Shown here in pieces: positions 9,170-16,894 of a stretch of 64,000 nt of DNA. The number at the start of each line of letters is the position of its first letter. The first letter of the stretch is position 1. The DNA is taken from assembly GCA_016219965.1 (NCBI GenBank), contig JACRJM010000003.1, forward strand, positions 593,902-657,901. Reading direction: 5' to 3'. Made by a program: the position numbers and the translations under genes. Source of the stretch: Candidatus Schekmanbacteria bacterium. Its GTDB lineage: Bacteria; Schekmanbacteria; GWA2-38-11; J061. The notes under the pieces were generated by a model. It searched no databases. It was not told the origin of the DNA and was given only the letters and a program-made list of their open reading frames with translations.

Positions 9170-9649
9170 TTATTTAAGTTCATGCCAGAATTTTGCAATG
9201 TGTTTCTTTTCATCAGCAGTTTTAAATAAAACTATGACCCCGTATTTCCCTTTTTTCTGCATATTAAAGTCACAGCTGTAGTGATTCATTTCTTTTAAAA
9301 ACTCTGCCCATTGTATCTGGTCTTTCTGATCAGGATCTATTATTTTTACTCGTACAACTGCATTATCAACAACTTTTCCGTCAGTTCCTTTCATTTCAAG
9401 CGAAAAAAAGTGTGTTGCCTGTGGGGTCATCTTCATTTTGGCTGGATCAATCTTCATGTCTGTCATCATTTTTTTATGCTCGTCAGCAGTCTGAACACTG
9501 TAGTTTAATATGTAACCGTCAACTGTAAGAGTGCTCATAGGTCCCATATTCATCATGTCATGCTGAGTTTCAGCTTTGGCATTTGCCGGAAGAAATAAAA
9601 CTGTACAGAGAAACGTAATAGCTATTACACCAAGCAACCCTTTCTTCAT
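9170..9649 (-). CDS. Exported Met/His-rich protein of unknown function
   Basis: A 159-residue protein with a clear signal peptide cleaved after about ANAKA. The mature N-terminus is Met- and His-rich (HDMMNMGPM), then a beta-rich domain with a central stretch HKKMMTDMKIDPAKMKM and the C-terminal end KKHIAKFWHELK. Such Met/His clusters fit Cu or Ag binding, but no family name can be assigned with confidence. GGGAGGAGC upstream is a strong ribosome site. As first gene of the operon it lies about 50 bases below the predicted sigma-54 transcription start. I infer a periplasmic metal sensor, buffer or donor from composition and neighbours. Confidence 0.7.
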   Translation of the reverse strand: MKKGLLGVIAITFLCTVLFLPANAKAETQHDMMNMGPMSTLTVDGYILNYSVQTADEHKKMMTDMKIDPAKMKMTPQATHFFSLEMKGTDGKVVDNAVVRVKIIDPDQKDQIQWAEFLKEMNHYSCDFNMQKKGKYGVIVLFKTADEKKHIAKFWHELK

Positions 9650-9710
9650 TTTGCTCCTCCCTTAGATATTTAGTTAACTACTTTCAATTATCTTATCTTT
9701 AATAATAAAT

Positions 9711-9725
9711 GCAAGATGAATGCCA
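9711..9725 (-). promoter_or_regulatory. Sigma-54 promoter of the metal/redox operon
   Basis: Read on the minus strand the site is TGGCATTCATCTTGC, an exact match to TGGCA[CT]N5TTGC with the GG and GC elements correctly spaced. Transcription would start near 9698, about 49 bases before the ATG at 9649. Activator sites should lie at higher coordinates. The stretch 9726-9860 has no gene and holds an imperfect dyad (GTTTGGGAT/ATCCAAC, about 9787-9806) and an ACTAATAA/TTATTAGT pair that could be such sites. Confidence 0.72.
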
Positions 9726-9862
9726 AATCTGTTTACTAATAATAGTTGGAGTTAATATGTTGAAAATGTAAACTTATTAGTTGATGTTTGGGATTGAAAT
9801 CCAACATTTCTATAAAAAAATTTGTATCAAATGCTGCATGAAGGTTTCATTTAATGCTACAG

Positions 9863-9899
9863 AAAAAAATGGGAAGCCTAAAAAGGTTTCCCATTTTTT
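9863..9899 (-). terminator. Rho-independent terminator after the Gly-rich exported protein gene
   Basis: An inverted repeat AATGGGAAGCC/GGTTTCCCATT with a TAAAAA loop and one G-T wobble. It is flanked by an A run on the left and a T run on the right, so it can act in both directions. It ends transcripts of the minus-strand gene stopping at 9939. Confidence 0.7.
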
Positions 9900-9938
9900 A
9901 TTACTATCTGTTTGTCAGAAAAAATTTTCCCTATTATT

Positions 9939-10259
9939 TTATTTTCCCTGAGTGTTTGGTCCGTACCATGATCCCGGTCCGGGACAGAACCATCCGCCTC
10001 CGCTTTGCGGACTACTCTGTGCATTTGGCTGTCCCTGGAAGTATCTCATTCCTCCTCTGGGGCCATAGCCTTGCCCGCGCGGTCCATAGCCGCCACCTCC
10101 GCAGCATCCATAATAATACTGCCCTTCTGCCGGAGCCTGCTGTGCAGAAGTGTCAGGAGCATTCTTTGATGCTGACTCATCAGCAGCAAAGGCCAGCATG
10201 AATGTCCCAAGTGCTGCTACGCAAAAGAGAACCATAATAATTAATGTTGTCCTTTTCAT
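9939..10259 (-). CDS. Small exported Gly/Pro/Tyr-rich protein
   Basis: A 106-residue protein with a signal peptide (cleavage after about AFA), an Ala/Ser/Gln linker and a low-complexity tail. The tail contains YYYGCCGGGG, two YGPRG copies and GGGWFCPGPGSWYGP. The three Cys could form disulfides or bind metal. The start is the ATG at 10259, with GGAGGAGG eight bases upstream; a GTG three codons earlier lies within that ribosome site. A promoter-like GGAACC...GTCTTA precedes it and a terminator follows, so it is probably a single-gene unit controlled by the neighbouring ECF sigma factor. No function is recognised; an envelope stress or surface role is a guess. Confidence 0.6.
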   Translation of the reverse strand: MKRTTLIIMVLFCVAALGTFMLAFAADESASKNAPDTSAQQAPAEGQYYYGCCGGGGYGPRGQGYGPRGGMRYFQGQPNAQSSPQSGGGWFCPGPGSWYGPNTQGK

Positions 10260-10330
10260 CTTGTTCACCTCCTCCGGTTATTTTTGATTTGCTGTTCCGG
10301 AATAAGAAGTTTATTTCGGCTTATACTTTT

Positions 10331-10359
10331 TAAGACAACCCATATGCTTATAAGGTTCC
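10331..10359 (-). promoter_or_regulatory. Candidate ECF-sigma promoter for the Gly-rich exported protein
   Basis: On the minus strand GGAACC (10359-10354) is followed after 17 bases by GTCTTA (10336-10331). This resembles the GGAAC/GTC promoters of RpoE-like ECF factors and the site in front of the ECF gene itself (12596-12622). Spacing differs by one base between the two. Confidence 0.4.
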
Positions 10360-10367
10360 AATGAATT

Positions 10368-11465
10368 TTAATTACCTTCATTTTTCTCCAGGTTTTTTCT
10401 CAGTGTATCGAGGTCTGATTCAGCTATTGTCCCGATTATTATAAACCTTGTGCCGCTGTTGAAGAATGCCCTCAGATTTTCTCCGCTCTGTTCCAAAAGC
10501 TCACAGTTTGCAGGCGAACATCCTCTGCCCATGCGCATCCGTCCCCTCATCATTGTCCTCGGTGAAAAACCTTCGTCACATCTCGGGCATTTTTTTGGCC
10601 CCTCAAAGATTGATATACTTGTCAGCCCGTCAAAATAACGGATGTGTGCCATTTCAACCCCGCACTGGCATTGATAAGTGTAGATGCCATCGAGAACAAA
10701 ACCGGGTGGAAGCCAGCCGGGTTGTAAAACTTTAAAGCCGGCATGCTTTGAGAAATCATCAATTGATGTTATTTTTTTAGGGCCTTCGCTAATATCTATT
10801 ATTCTAACTTCGCGTGGGACATTGAATGCATTTTCAGGGACAGAAGAATTAAAATCCACGCTGGTAAAATATGTCACAAGCTGCAAAGAATTATCAGGAT
10901 TATAAAGTTTGGAACTCAATATTGCGTAGTTGGATTTATCGATCCAGAGCTTCTTATATGGCCGGCCGGAATATTTTGAACTGACTTCAATAAGATAGGT
11001 GTCCCGCCCGGCAACTTTTTCTTCTCCCTCCTGAATGACCTTATAATTTTCAAATAACAGTTTCTTCTTGTCTTCCGTATTTTGAGGAGAAGCTTCCGCT
11101 AGAGTTCGAAACACTATCTTTTTTACCCTGTCATAACGTAACAGACTGTTGTCTTTATTTATTACAACAATGTTTGAAGCCCCGGCTCCTTTATATTCCA
11201 TCCTGCACATACCATGCTGCCTGTAACTTACATTAGCCTCGTTAGAAAAGTCATAGGGCTTCATGTAGGATATGGTTTTTGATGTCCCGGTGAAATCAAG
11301 CATCCCCTCAGTGCTGAGGGCTTTTTTGAGGATTTCTTCGCCAGTCTCTGCATATATTTCAAAAAAACAGCCGGTCCAGACAAATATCTGGATAATGATG
11401 ACGGGAATAAGAAAAGACAACTTTCTGAATATAATATCGTTGTTACAATATATTGGAGGTTTCAC
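10368..11465 (-). CDS. MucB/RseB-like exported protein with Cys-rich C-terminal region
   Basis: A 365-residue exported protein with an N-terminal hydrophobic segment (about 15-32). The region from about 40 to 225 has the LolA/RseB-type features: YMKPYDFSNEANVSYRQ, VVINKDNSLLRYD, and VAGRDTYLIEVSSKYSGRPYKKL. After a VLQPGWLPPGFVLDG segment, like the C-terminal part of RseB, there is an unusual insert with CQCG, CPRCDEGF and CSPANC, separated by an Arg/Met-rich run. It likely senses envelope state and gates the anti-sigma factor, as RseB does. The start is GTG at 11465, sharing a base with the anti-sigma stop codon, so the two genes are coupled. Confidence 0.7.
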   Translation of the reverse strand: MKPPIYCNNDIIFRKLSFLIPVIIIQIFVWTGCFFEIYAETGEEILKKALSTEGMLDFTGTSKTISYMKPYDFSNEANVSYRQHGMCRMEYKGAGASNIVVINKDNSLLRYDRVKKIVFRTLAEASPQNTEDKKKLLFENYKVIQEGEEKVAGRDTYLIEVSSKYSGRPYKKLWIDKSNYAILSSKLYNPDNSLQLVTYFTSVDFNSSVPENAFNVPREVRIIDISEGPKKITSIDDFSKHAGFKVLQPGWLPPGFVLDGIYTYQCQCGVEMAHIRYFDGLTSISIFEGPKKCPRCDEGFSPRTMMRGRMRMGRGCSPANCELLEQSGENLRAFFNSGTRFIIIGTIAESDLDTLRKNLEKNEGN

Positions 11466-11965
11466 TATTTTTGTTCCTCTGCTTTTGCTATTATGAAATT
11501 TAAAGCAATCCTGTCAGAAAGCGGGTCATTCATTGATGCTTCCATGTATTCTTCCATATACTCCCCCCCGCCTGAAGTGCTTAGTGACCTGGTTTGGTTC
11601 CAGTAAAGAAATCCTCCTGCGAGCAGCAGGATAAATGCCAAAACTCCGAAAGCAGCGGCTACGCGTTTTCTAAATGAAAATGAGGCGAAGTAAATGTCGA
11701 GATTACTTAAGGCATCAGACAGGGATAAACGCTTTGAATGTTTTTGTTCGATCATTATCTCATTTCTGATGGCATTCCACATTCCTTCAGGTTCTTCCTC
11801 GAAATCTATGTTGCCGATCATATTGTTTATGCTTTTAAGATATTCAAATTCTCCATTGCACCTTCTGCAGGAGGAAAGATGTGATTGAAGTTTTCTGATC
11901 TCCTCAGCATTCAGGGCATCTGAAAGATAAGGGTTTATTTTTTTTAGTGTTCTCCTGCAGTTCAT
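11465..11965 (-). CDS. Anti-sigma factor with zinc-finger (zf-HC2) domain
   Basis: A 166-residue single-pass membrane protein. The N-terminal anti-sigma domain has the HxxxCxxC zinc motif HLSSCRRC (His29, Cys33, Cys36). One membrane helix (VAAAFGVLAFILLLAGGFLYW) follows in the middle, and the rest, about 45 residues, is periplasmic. It would hold the ECF sigma factor at the membrane until a signal triggers release. The ATG overlaps the sigma gene stop by four bases (ATGA), the usual arrangement of sigma/anti-sigma pairs, and it is coupled to the RseB-like gene downstream. Confidence 0.88.
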   Translation of the reverse strand: MNCRRTLKKINPYLSDALNAEEIRKLQSHLSSCRRCNGEFEYLKSINNMIGNIDFEEEPEGMWNAIRNEIMIEQKHSKRLSLSDALSNLDIYFASFSFRKRVAAAFGVLAFILLLAGGFLYWNQTRSLSTSGGGEYMEEYMEASMNDPLSDRIALNFIIAKAEEQK

Positions 11966-12576
11966 TGATTTCCCTCTTTATTCTGATAATACTTAAATTT
12001 TTCAGCTATTTGCACTCTCCCCCGTGAAAGGCGTGACTTGATTGTCCCTTCAGGAAGCCCTGTGATTTCAGAGATATCCTCTATTTTTATTTCTTCTATG
12101 TAATGAAGTATCAGAATTTCCCTGTAAGTTTGGTTTATTTCTGAGAGACAGGTAAGAAGTATTCTTTTGTTTTCATTGACAATTAATTTTTCTTCCGGGT
12201 TATCATCTGGTGACATATGATCATCCGGGCTCGAATTGTAGCCCTCCATCCTCTTATTTGTATATTCCCCTTTATCAATAAATAGTTTTAACTCATGTTT
12301 TTTTTTGCTAATTACATCTTTTATAAGGTTAGATGCTATTCTCATAATCCATATACCGAAGAGTTTCTCATCCCTTAATGACTTTAACCCTTTGAATACT
12401 CTTATAAAAATATCTTGAGTTGCTTCTTTGGCTATTTCATGGTTTCCAACCATTCTCAGGCAGTAGTTATATATCCTTTTCTTGTGTTTCAGGAAGATTT
12501 GCTCAAAAGCTCCTATATCTCCGGAACTTGCCTTCCTGATAAGGTCAACTTCAACATTCCCATCCTGTTCAGCCAT
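11962..12576 (-). CDS. RNA polymerase ECF sigma factor, RpoE-like
   Basis: A 204-residue sigma factor. Region 2 spans about residues 20-95 (RIYNYCLRMVGNHEIAKEAT, then DIFIRVFKGL), with the -10 recognition helix in the FGIWIMRIASNLIKD part. Region 4 is at 150-200 with a helix-turn-helix IEDISEITGLPEGTIKSRLS that reads the -35 element. Between them is a roughly 35-residue acidic linker (SPDDHMSPDDNPEE), longer than usual. The AAAGGGAAGAA before the ATG is the ribosome site. A GGAAC/CGTCTA promoter directly upstream suggests autoregulation. Envelope-stress control is inferred from the anti-sigma and RseB-like neighbours. Confidence 0.92.
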   Translation of the reverse strand: MAEQDGNVEVDLIRKASSGDIGAFEQIFLKHKKRIYNYCLRMVGNHEIAKEATQDIFIRVFKGLKSLRDEKLFGIWIMRIASNLIKDVISKKKHELKLFIDKGEYTNKRMEGYNSSPDDHMSPDDNPEEKLIVNENKRILLTCLSEINQTYREILILHYIEEIKIEDISEITGLPEGTIKSRLSRGRVQIAEKFKYYQNKEGNQ

Positions 12577-12595
12577 TTCTTCCCTTTGTTATTAA

Positions 12596-12622
12596 TAGAC
12601 GGTCGGGAGCAAAAAAAGTTCC
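12596..12622 (-). promoter_or_regulatory. Candidate autoregulatory ECF promoter of the sigma operon
   Basis: On the minus strand GGAAC (12622-12618) is followed by a T7 run and then CGTCTA (12601-12596), the -35/-10 spacing and bases expected for RpoE-like factors. Transcription would begin about 12 bases before the ATG at 12576, a short but workable leader. Confidence 0.5.
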
Positions 12623-12741
12623 TTAGCTATTCCTAACTATTTGACTAATTTTACATTTTATGTTATCAGGTTCCTAATTAGTTGCAATCCATTTGGGGGT
12701 CCTGCTCAAAAGATTTTCGAATTTTTTTTAAGGAGGCGTAG

Positions 12742-13182
12742 ATGACTATAAAAAGGGAGGATTTGGTAGAGAATAATACTATCAACATCTTTTGTGGAAA
12801 GTGTAATGGTAAGTCTCCACATAATATCCGTTCAGTTAGTGAAGATAAAGTTAAAATTCATTGTAACGGATGCGGGAAAAACTCAACCAGGCTTGTCCGC
12901 CGCTTATTGAATGAGAAAGAACCTGGCATAAGGAAATCTAAGAAAAGAACAAGCAGTGACAGACTTTCCGGCATTTACAGAGAGGAATCATATTACAACA
13001 AGCTTCTTAGCAGCAATCCTAAGCCCTATATCTTCAGGGAGAGCTATATTCTTGATGATATCATTTCCCATGACACCTTTGGTCTCGGAAAGGTGGTAGA
13101 GCAGAAAGGCGACAATAAGATAATTGTCCTTTTCTACAAACATGGTGAAAAGATGCTTATCTGCGGAACGGACTATAAGTAA
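12742..13182 (+). CDS. Zinc-ribbon protein with C-terminal Tudor-like module
   Basis: A 146-residue soluble protein. The N-terminal 45 residues hold two CxxC pairs (CGKC and CNGC) separated by about 20 residues, a small zinc ribbon. A basic linker (KSKKRTSSD) follows. The last 45 residues, DDIISHDTFGLGKVVEQKGDNKIIVLFYKHGEK, broken here at IISHDTFGLGKVVE, resemble the Tudor/KOW-like module found at the C-terminus of UvrD/PcrA and in CarD-like proteins, which contact RNA polymerase. A transcription-associated or nucleic acid-binding role is inferred. AAGGAGG ahead of the ATG is a strong ribosome site. Confidence 0.6.
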   Translation: MTIKREDLVENNTINIFCGKCNGKSPHNIRSVSEDKVKIHCNGCGKNSTRLVRRLLNEKEPGIRKSKKRTSSDRLSGIYREESYYNKLLSSNPKPYIFRESYILDDIISHDTFGLGKVVEQKGDNKIIVLFYKHGEKMLICGTDYK

Positions 13183-13289
13183 GTAAAGAAGGAAATAGAT
13201 GGAAATTTTTCGTTCATTTATTCGCTTGACAACTTTGAAAGCTCTCATTAATAGAATAATGTGAAACTTTATCTTCGGAGGGGAATGGC

Positions 13290-13532
13290 ATGGCAGAATA
13301 TTTTGTATATCTCAGCTATCCGGATAGCAGGGCTGTAATTCATCTGGCGACGTGCCCAGATTGCAAACCTCATAACGGAACACCTACAGATTACTGGTCA
13401 GGTCCGTATAATAATGTGGAAAAAGCAAAGGGGTATGCCTTCGTAGCATTAAAGAAGAACATAAGCGGTTGCCCGAAATGCACGAACATCGGTAAGGTAA
13501 TTAATCCGCTACCGATGGATTCTTTTGACTGA
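13290..13532 (+). CDS. Small conserved-looking protein with two CxxC motifs
   Basis: An 80-residue soluble protein: HLATCPDCKPHNG near the middle and GCPKCTN near the end give two CxxC pairs, likely one zinc site. Between them is WSGPYNNVEKAKGYAFVAL. A TTGACA (13226-13231) lies upstream with a TAGAAT further on at long spacing, so the promoter is uncertain. CGGAGGGG is the ribosome site. A bidirectional terminator follows. No function is recognised. Confidence 0.6.
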   Translation: MAEYFVYLSYPDSRAVIHLATCPDCKPHNGTPTDYWSGPYNNVEKAKGYAFVALKKNISGCPKCTNIGKVINPLPMDSFD

Positions 13533-13556
13533 TTAGAAATTGCCATAAAATAGAAT

Positions 13557-13623
13557 CTGCTGCAAAGATCTTAAATTGAATTTTTTAAACATTACTTTTA
13601 AGATTCTTGCAGCAGTTTTTTTT
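13557..13623. terminator. Bidirectional terminator between convergent genes
   Basis: A long inverted repeat: CTGCTGCAA...TCTTAAA (13557-13575) and TTTAAGA...TTGCAGCAG (13597-13615), 17 of 19 bases paired, followed by eight T. The stop codon of the minus-strand exporter gene lies at the edge of the T run. Confidence 0.75.
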
Positions 13624-14371
13624 AATTCCCTTTTAATGCGGGTATAACAAGAAATACTGCTGAACAGATCAAAATCCCGGCAACAATCCTGTTGAAGTAA
13701 ACCTCATTTATTTTGAGATGAAATATCGAACCGCATATAACCGCAGCAATCAAGGATGGTAAGAAATATAAAGCAGATGTTAAAAGTTCCTGTGTAAAAA
13801 GCCCCTGTGCTGTATACACGCCGCACCTTAAGATGTCGTTTATAAAAAATATTGCAATAAGCGTTGACCTTAATTTTCCCCTGTCTTCTATCTGGCTTTC
13901 AGTATATATGGCAATTGGAGGACCCTGCTGTCCTGTCACTCCTCCAATACTTCCTCCTGCAAAACCACAAAGTAATCCAAAAGGTATATTTGGCGTTTTT
14001 TTTATTGAAAATCTTGTTGATGCAGGGAACAATATTTTTATGGCAAATATGAATATCAGCGCTGAAAGAATTATCCTCAGGCTATTCTGACTTGCATATG
14101 CAAGTATCCTGGAACCTACCATTACTCCGGCAAAGGAGCTTGATATCATTATGACTAATATGTCTTTTTTTACCTGGCCCCATATTTTGATTATTATTAC
14201 TGCACCAAAAAAAACCTCGAATATAAGTTCCAGAGGGACTACTGTTTTGATGTCGATAAGTAATGAAAGTAATGGAACACAGACAAGAGCTGCACCAAGA
14301 CCTGTAACCGCTTTTAAACCGAATGAAATGAAAACTATGAGACTTCCCGCTATTAACTGATATGAATTCAT
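13622..14371 (-). CDS. Sulfite exporter TauE/SafE family membrane protein
   Basis: A 249-residue protein with about eight hydrophobic helices and the two half-repeats of the TauE/SafE (DUF81) family: SFGLKAVTGLGAALVCVPL in the first half and GGSIGGVTGQQGPPIAIY in the second. Members export sulfite, sulfoacetate or other organosulfonates, and many are uncharacterised anion carriers. The ATG at 14371 lies in a divergent intergenic region with the GT2 gene, which holds an ACAGATT/AATCTGT dyad. The family call is firm, the substrate is not known. Confidence 0.85.
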   Translation of the reverse strand: MNSYQLIAGSLIVFISFGLKAVTGLGAALVCVPLLSLLIDIKTVVPLELIFEVFFGAVIIIKIWGQVKKDILVIMISSSFAGVMVGSRILAYASQNSLRIILSALIFIFAIKILFPASTRFSIKKTPNIPFGLLCGFAGGSIGGVTGQQGPPIAIYTESQIEDRGKLRSTLIAIFFINDILRCGVYTAQGLFTQELLTSALYFLPSLIAAVICGSIFHLKINEVYFNRIVAGILICSAVFLVIPALKGN

Positions 14372-14390
14372 TGTTCAGTCAATATCTTAT

Positions 14391-14406
14391 ACAGATTCTA
14401 ATCTGT
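14391..14406. repeat. Short dyad between divergent genes
   Basis: ACAGATT-CT-AATCTGT, two perfect 7-base arms, lies 20 bases upstream of the TauE-type gene start. It could be an operator for that gene or simply a chance hairpin. Confidence 0.3.
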
Positions 14407-14449
14407 GAGAGATATCCAATTATTCTAGGAATCAAGTTTTGACTTTTCA

Positions 14450-14479
14450 TTGACGACATGCCCCGCTATCTCTTATAAA
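14450..14479 (+). promoter_or_regulatory. Possible sigma-70 promoter close to the GT2 start
   Basis: TTGACG (14450-14455), 18 bases, TATAAA (14474-14479). Transcription would start at about 14486, only a few bases before the ATG at 14489, implying a nearly leaderless transcript. Confidence 0.4.
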
Positions 14480-14488
14480 AGTATATAC

Positions 14489-15217
14489 ATGAACTCTATT
14501 TCTATTATTATACCGGCCTATAATGAAAGTAAACGGATTCTTCCCACGATTGAAGGTCTTGTGGATTTTTTTTCCGGCTTCATGTCGAAGTATGAAATAA
14601 TAGTAGTTGATGATGGCAGCACAGACGGGACCTCTGAGCTGGTGAAGAAATTTGCATCAGGGGTTTCAGCGAATATCTCTGTTGAGCGTCTTGATTTAAA
14701 TTGCGGCAAGGGGATGGCTGTGAAAAGAGGGGTTGAGAAGGCAGAAAATGATATTGTCTTTTTTGTTGATGCAGACCAGTCATATGGACCTGAGAATATA
14801 GCATACGCGGTAAAGGAGTTTGAAGATCCTGCTATTTCAATGCTAATAGGAGACAGAAATCTAAAGAACTCCCGGATAATAAATCCCCCTCCATTACTGC
14901 GGACTATTTCCGGAAAAATATATTCCCTTCTTGTGCAGTCTCTTGTACTTCCCGGAATAACTGATTCGCAATGCGGATTTAAGGCATTCAGGCATGAATG
15001 TGCGGTCAACATATTTAAGAGAGTTACCATATTCAGATTCGGGTTCGACGTTGAAGTCCTCTATATCGCAAAGAAGCTTGGTTACAAAATAAAGAAGATG
15101 CCCATAACATGCAGGAATACTATTGAATCAAGGGTGCGCCTCATAAACGATTCCCTCAGAATGTTTTCTGACCTTTTTACAATTAGAGCTAATGACAAAA
15201 AAGGACTCTACCTCTGA
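14489..15217 (+). CDS. Family 2 glycosyltransferase, polyprenyl-phosphate hexose synthase type
   Basis: A 242-residue GT-A enzyme with DDGSTDG (residues 41-47) and the metal-binding DAD (94-96). It resembles dolichyl-phosphate glucose/mannose synthases (DPM1/Alg5 type), including GSDCGFK-like TDSQCGFKAF and a C-terminal RVRLINDSLRMF block. It would transfer a hexose from a nucleotide sugar onto undecaprenyl phosphate at the inner face of the membrane. No C-terminal membrane helices are present. The ATG at 14489 starts the conserved MNSISIIIPAYNE; a TTG at 14450 would place the -35 box inside the gene. It overlaps the next gene by 26 bases. Confidence 0.85.
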   Translation: MNSISIIIPAYNESKRILPTIEGLVDFFSGFMSKYEIIVVDDGSTDGTSELVKKFASGVSANISVERLDLNCGKGMAVKRGVEKAENDIVFFVDADQSYGPENIAYAVKEFEDPAISMLIGDRNLKNSRIINPPPLLRTISGKIYSLLVQSLVLPGITDSQCGFKAFRHECAVNIFKRVTIFRFGFDVEVLYIAKKLGYKIKKMPITCRNTIESRVRLINDSLRMFSDLFTIRANDKKGLYL

Positions 15218-16853
15218 CTTTGTTGTTTTAATAATCATACTCACTTTAGCAGGTGCATCATTTTTTCTTAACCTTGGGGATATCCCTTTCTGGCAGGATG
15301 AAGGAGAAACAGCGGTAGTTTCATCAAATCTGTTAGAAAATAAAATTCCTGTTGCCTGGGATGGGAAAAACCTTGTTTCATCTTTGAATGGTGCAGATTT
15401 TAATTCTGACTTTGTCTGGACCTGGCATCCATGGGTTCAGTTCTATGTTACTGCTGCATCATTTTTGGTTTTTGGGAAGTCAACCTTTGCAGGAAGGATC
15501 CCTTTTGCATTATGCGGTTTTCTTACAGTTTGGCTTCTTTATTTTGTTACAGTTAAACTGACGGATAATAAAAAAATAGGCCTTCTTGCAACCTTTTTTC
15601 TCGCCACGAATCTTCAGTTCATTCTGTTTTGCAGACAATGCCGGTATTATGCACTTCTTCCATTATTCACTCTTCTCATGGTTTATGCCGTAACTTTTCT
15701 CGAAACAAGAAAGGGGTTTTGTATCTTTGCCTGCTCTGCTGTTCTTCTTTTCCATTCAAATTATGCCTCATTCCCATTTATTATGTTAGGGCTTTTTTGT
15801 TATCTGGTGATGTACAGGGATAATAGGAAACTCAAGAATTTTTTTTATTCCCTGATCCCCATAGTGCTTCTTACTGTACCCTGGTTTATATATGCAAAAG
15901 CATATCTCAGAAAACCTCAATCACCATCATCAGGAAAGCTACATGAGTATATTGTTCAACTTACTGATCTTCTTTATCTGGTGAATCAGGTTGCACTACC
16001 TCTTCTTCTGATGTTACCTGCAATTTATTTTCTTTTTAAAAGAAAAGCAGATTACAAAAATGCTGTGATGGTTTCGCTGGCTGTAGTGCTTCCTGTGATT
16101 TTTCTTCTCCCATTCGTAAGCTATACACAATACATAGTAGGGATGAGATATGCCACTGGAATTATTCCTCTGCTATGCGTGATTGGTGCATTGTCTGTTG
16201 CTAACCTTTACGGTGTACGCAAATGGCTTGGAGTTTCAGTGTTTCTTATTTTTATTCTTACCGACCTCTTGGTGTGGGTTCCTGCCTATGGTTTCAGATT
16301 AGCAGCAGGTGAAAGCGGGAAATATAAGATTTTCCCTATTACAGAGGAAATAAAAACGGCACTCACCGGAAAATCTGTGTATTCCGATTTTTTCCATGAA
16401 ATCATGTATCACTTTAAAAGCCCTATAGAAGGTATCTCAGATTTTTTAAAATCAAAGAGCGAGCCCGGGGATGTAGTTCTTACCAATTATGAAAGAGACC
16501 CGTTAATTTTTTATACCGGAAGGAGAATGGCGTATATACTTTCAGATGATGAGATCTTCTGCAATTCCATTCCGGCAGCACCTTATGATCCGTCGCTTAA
16601 AAATAAACTACCTGATTATATATTTTCAATTGAAAACATTGACTGGATAGTTGAAAGATCAAATTATCCGATACGTCTTTTTGATTTCAACGCATTAAAG
16701 GAGAGGCTTGAGAAGGATGGTCTAATAGAAAAGGTTTATAAACTTGACTACCCCGATCTTCCATGGAGCAACAGAGAAGATATCAGGTACCATAAATTTA
16801 AAACTCCGATTGGATATCCACAGGTTACGATTTTTAAATTAAGAAGACATTAA
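15192..16853 (+). CDS. GT39/ArnT-like membrane glycosyltransferase
   Basis: A 553-residue protein with roughly 11 to 12 membrane segments and a C-terminal soluble part from about 390. The first periplasmic loop carries the acidic pair in WQDEGETAV typical of PMT/ArnT (GT-C) catalytic sites, followed by HPWVQFYVTAASFLVFG and GRIPFALCG. GT39 enzymes move a sugar from a polyprenyl phosphate carrier onto lipid, glycan or protein on the periplasmic side. The overlap with the GT2 gene implies the two act in sequence: one makes the donor, the other uses it. The acceptor is unknown. Confidence 0.8.
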   Translation: MTKKDSTSDFVVLIIILTLAGASFFLNLGDIPFWQDEGETAVVSSNLLENKIPVAWDGKNLVSSLNGADFNSDFVWTWHPWVQFYVTAASFLVFGKSTFAGRIPFALCGFLTVWLLYFVTVKLTDNKKIGLLATFFLATNLQFILFCRQCRYYALLPLFTLLMVYAVTFLETRKGFCIFACSAVLLFHSNYASFPFIMLGLFCYLVMYRDNRKLKNFFYSLIPIVLLTVPWFIYAKAYLRKPQSPSSGKLHEYIVQLTDLLYLVNQVALPLLLMLPAIYFLFKRKADYKNAVMVSLAVVLPVIFLLPFVSYTQYIVGMRYATGIIPLLCVIGALSVANLYGVRKWLGVSVFLIFILTDLLVWVPAYGFRLAAGESGKYKIFPITEEIKTALTGKSVYSDFFHEIMYHFKSPIEGISDFLKSKSEPGDVVLTNYERDPLIFYTGRRMAYILSDDEIFCNSIPAAPYDPSLKNKLPDYIFSIENIDWIVERSNYPIRLFDFNALKERLEKDGLIEKVYKLDYPDLPWSNREDIRYHKFKTPIGYPQVTIFKLRRH

Positions 16854-16894
16854 GTTGAATGTGTCCGGCGGGTGAAATACCGTTGGAATTATAC

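Noticed and set aside
9854..10201. A plus-strand open frame of 115 codons opposite the Gly-rich exported protein gene
   Set aside because: It begins inside the terminator hairpin, has no signal, domain or ribosome site, and mirrors the Gly/Pro codons of the minus-strand gene, which has a signal peptide, ribosome site and terminator.
14518..15030. A 170-codon open frame antisense to the GT2 gene
   Set aside because: It lies wholly within a gene with a full set of GT2 motifs and has no ribosome site or recognisable features.
16860..16890. Hairpin CCGGCGGGT/ACCGTTGG between the convergent GT39-like genes as a terminator
   Set aside because: It needs two G-T pairs and a bulge, and no T run follows.
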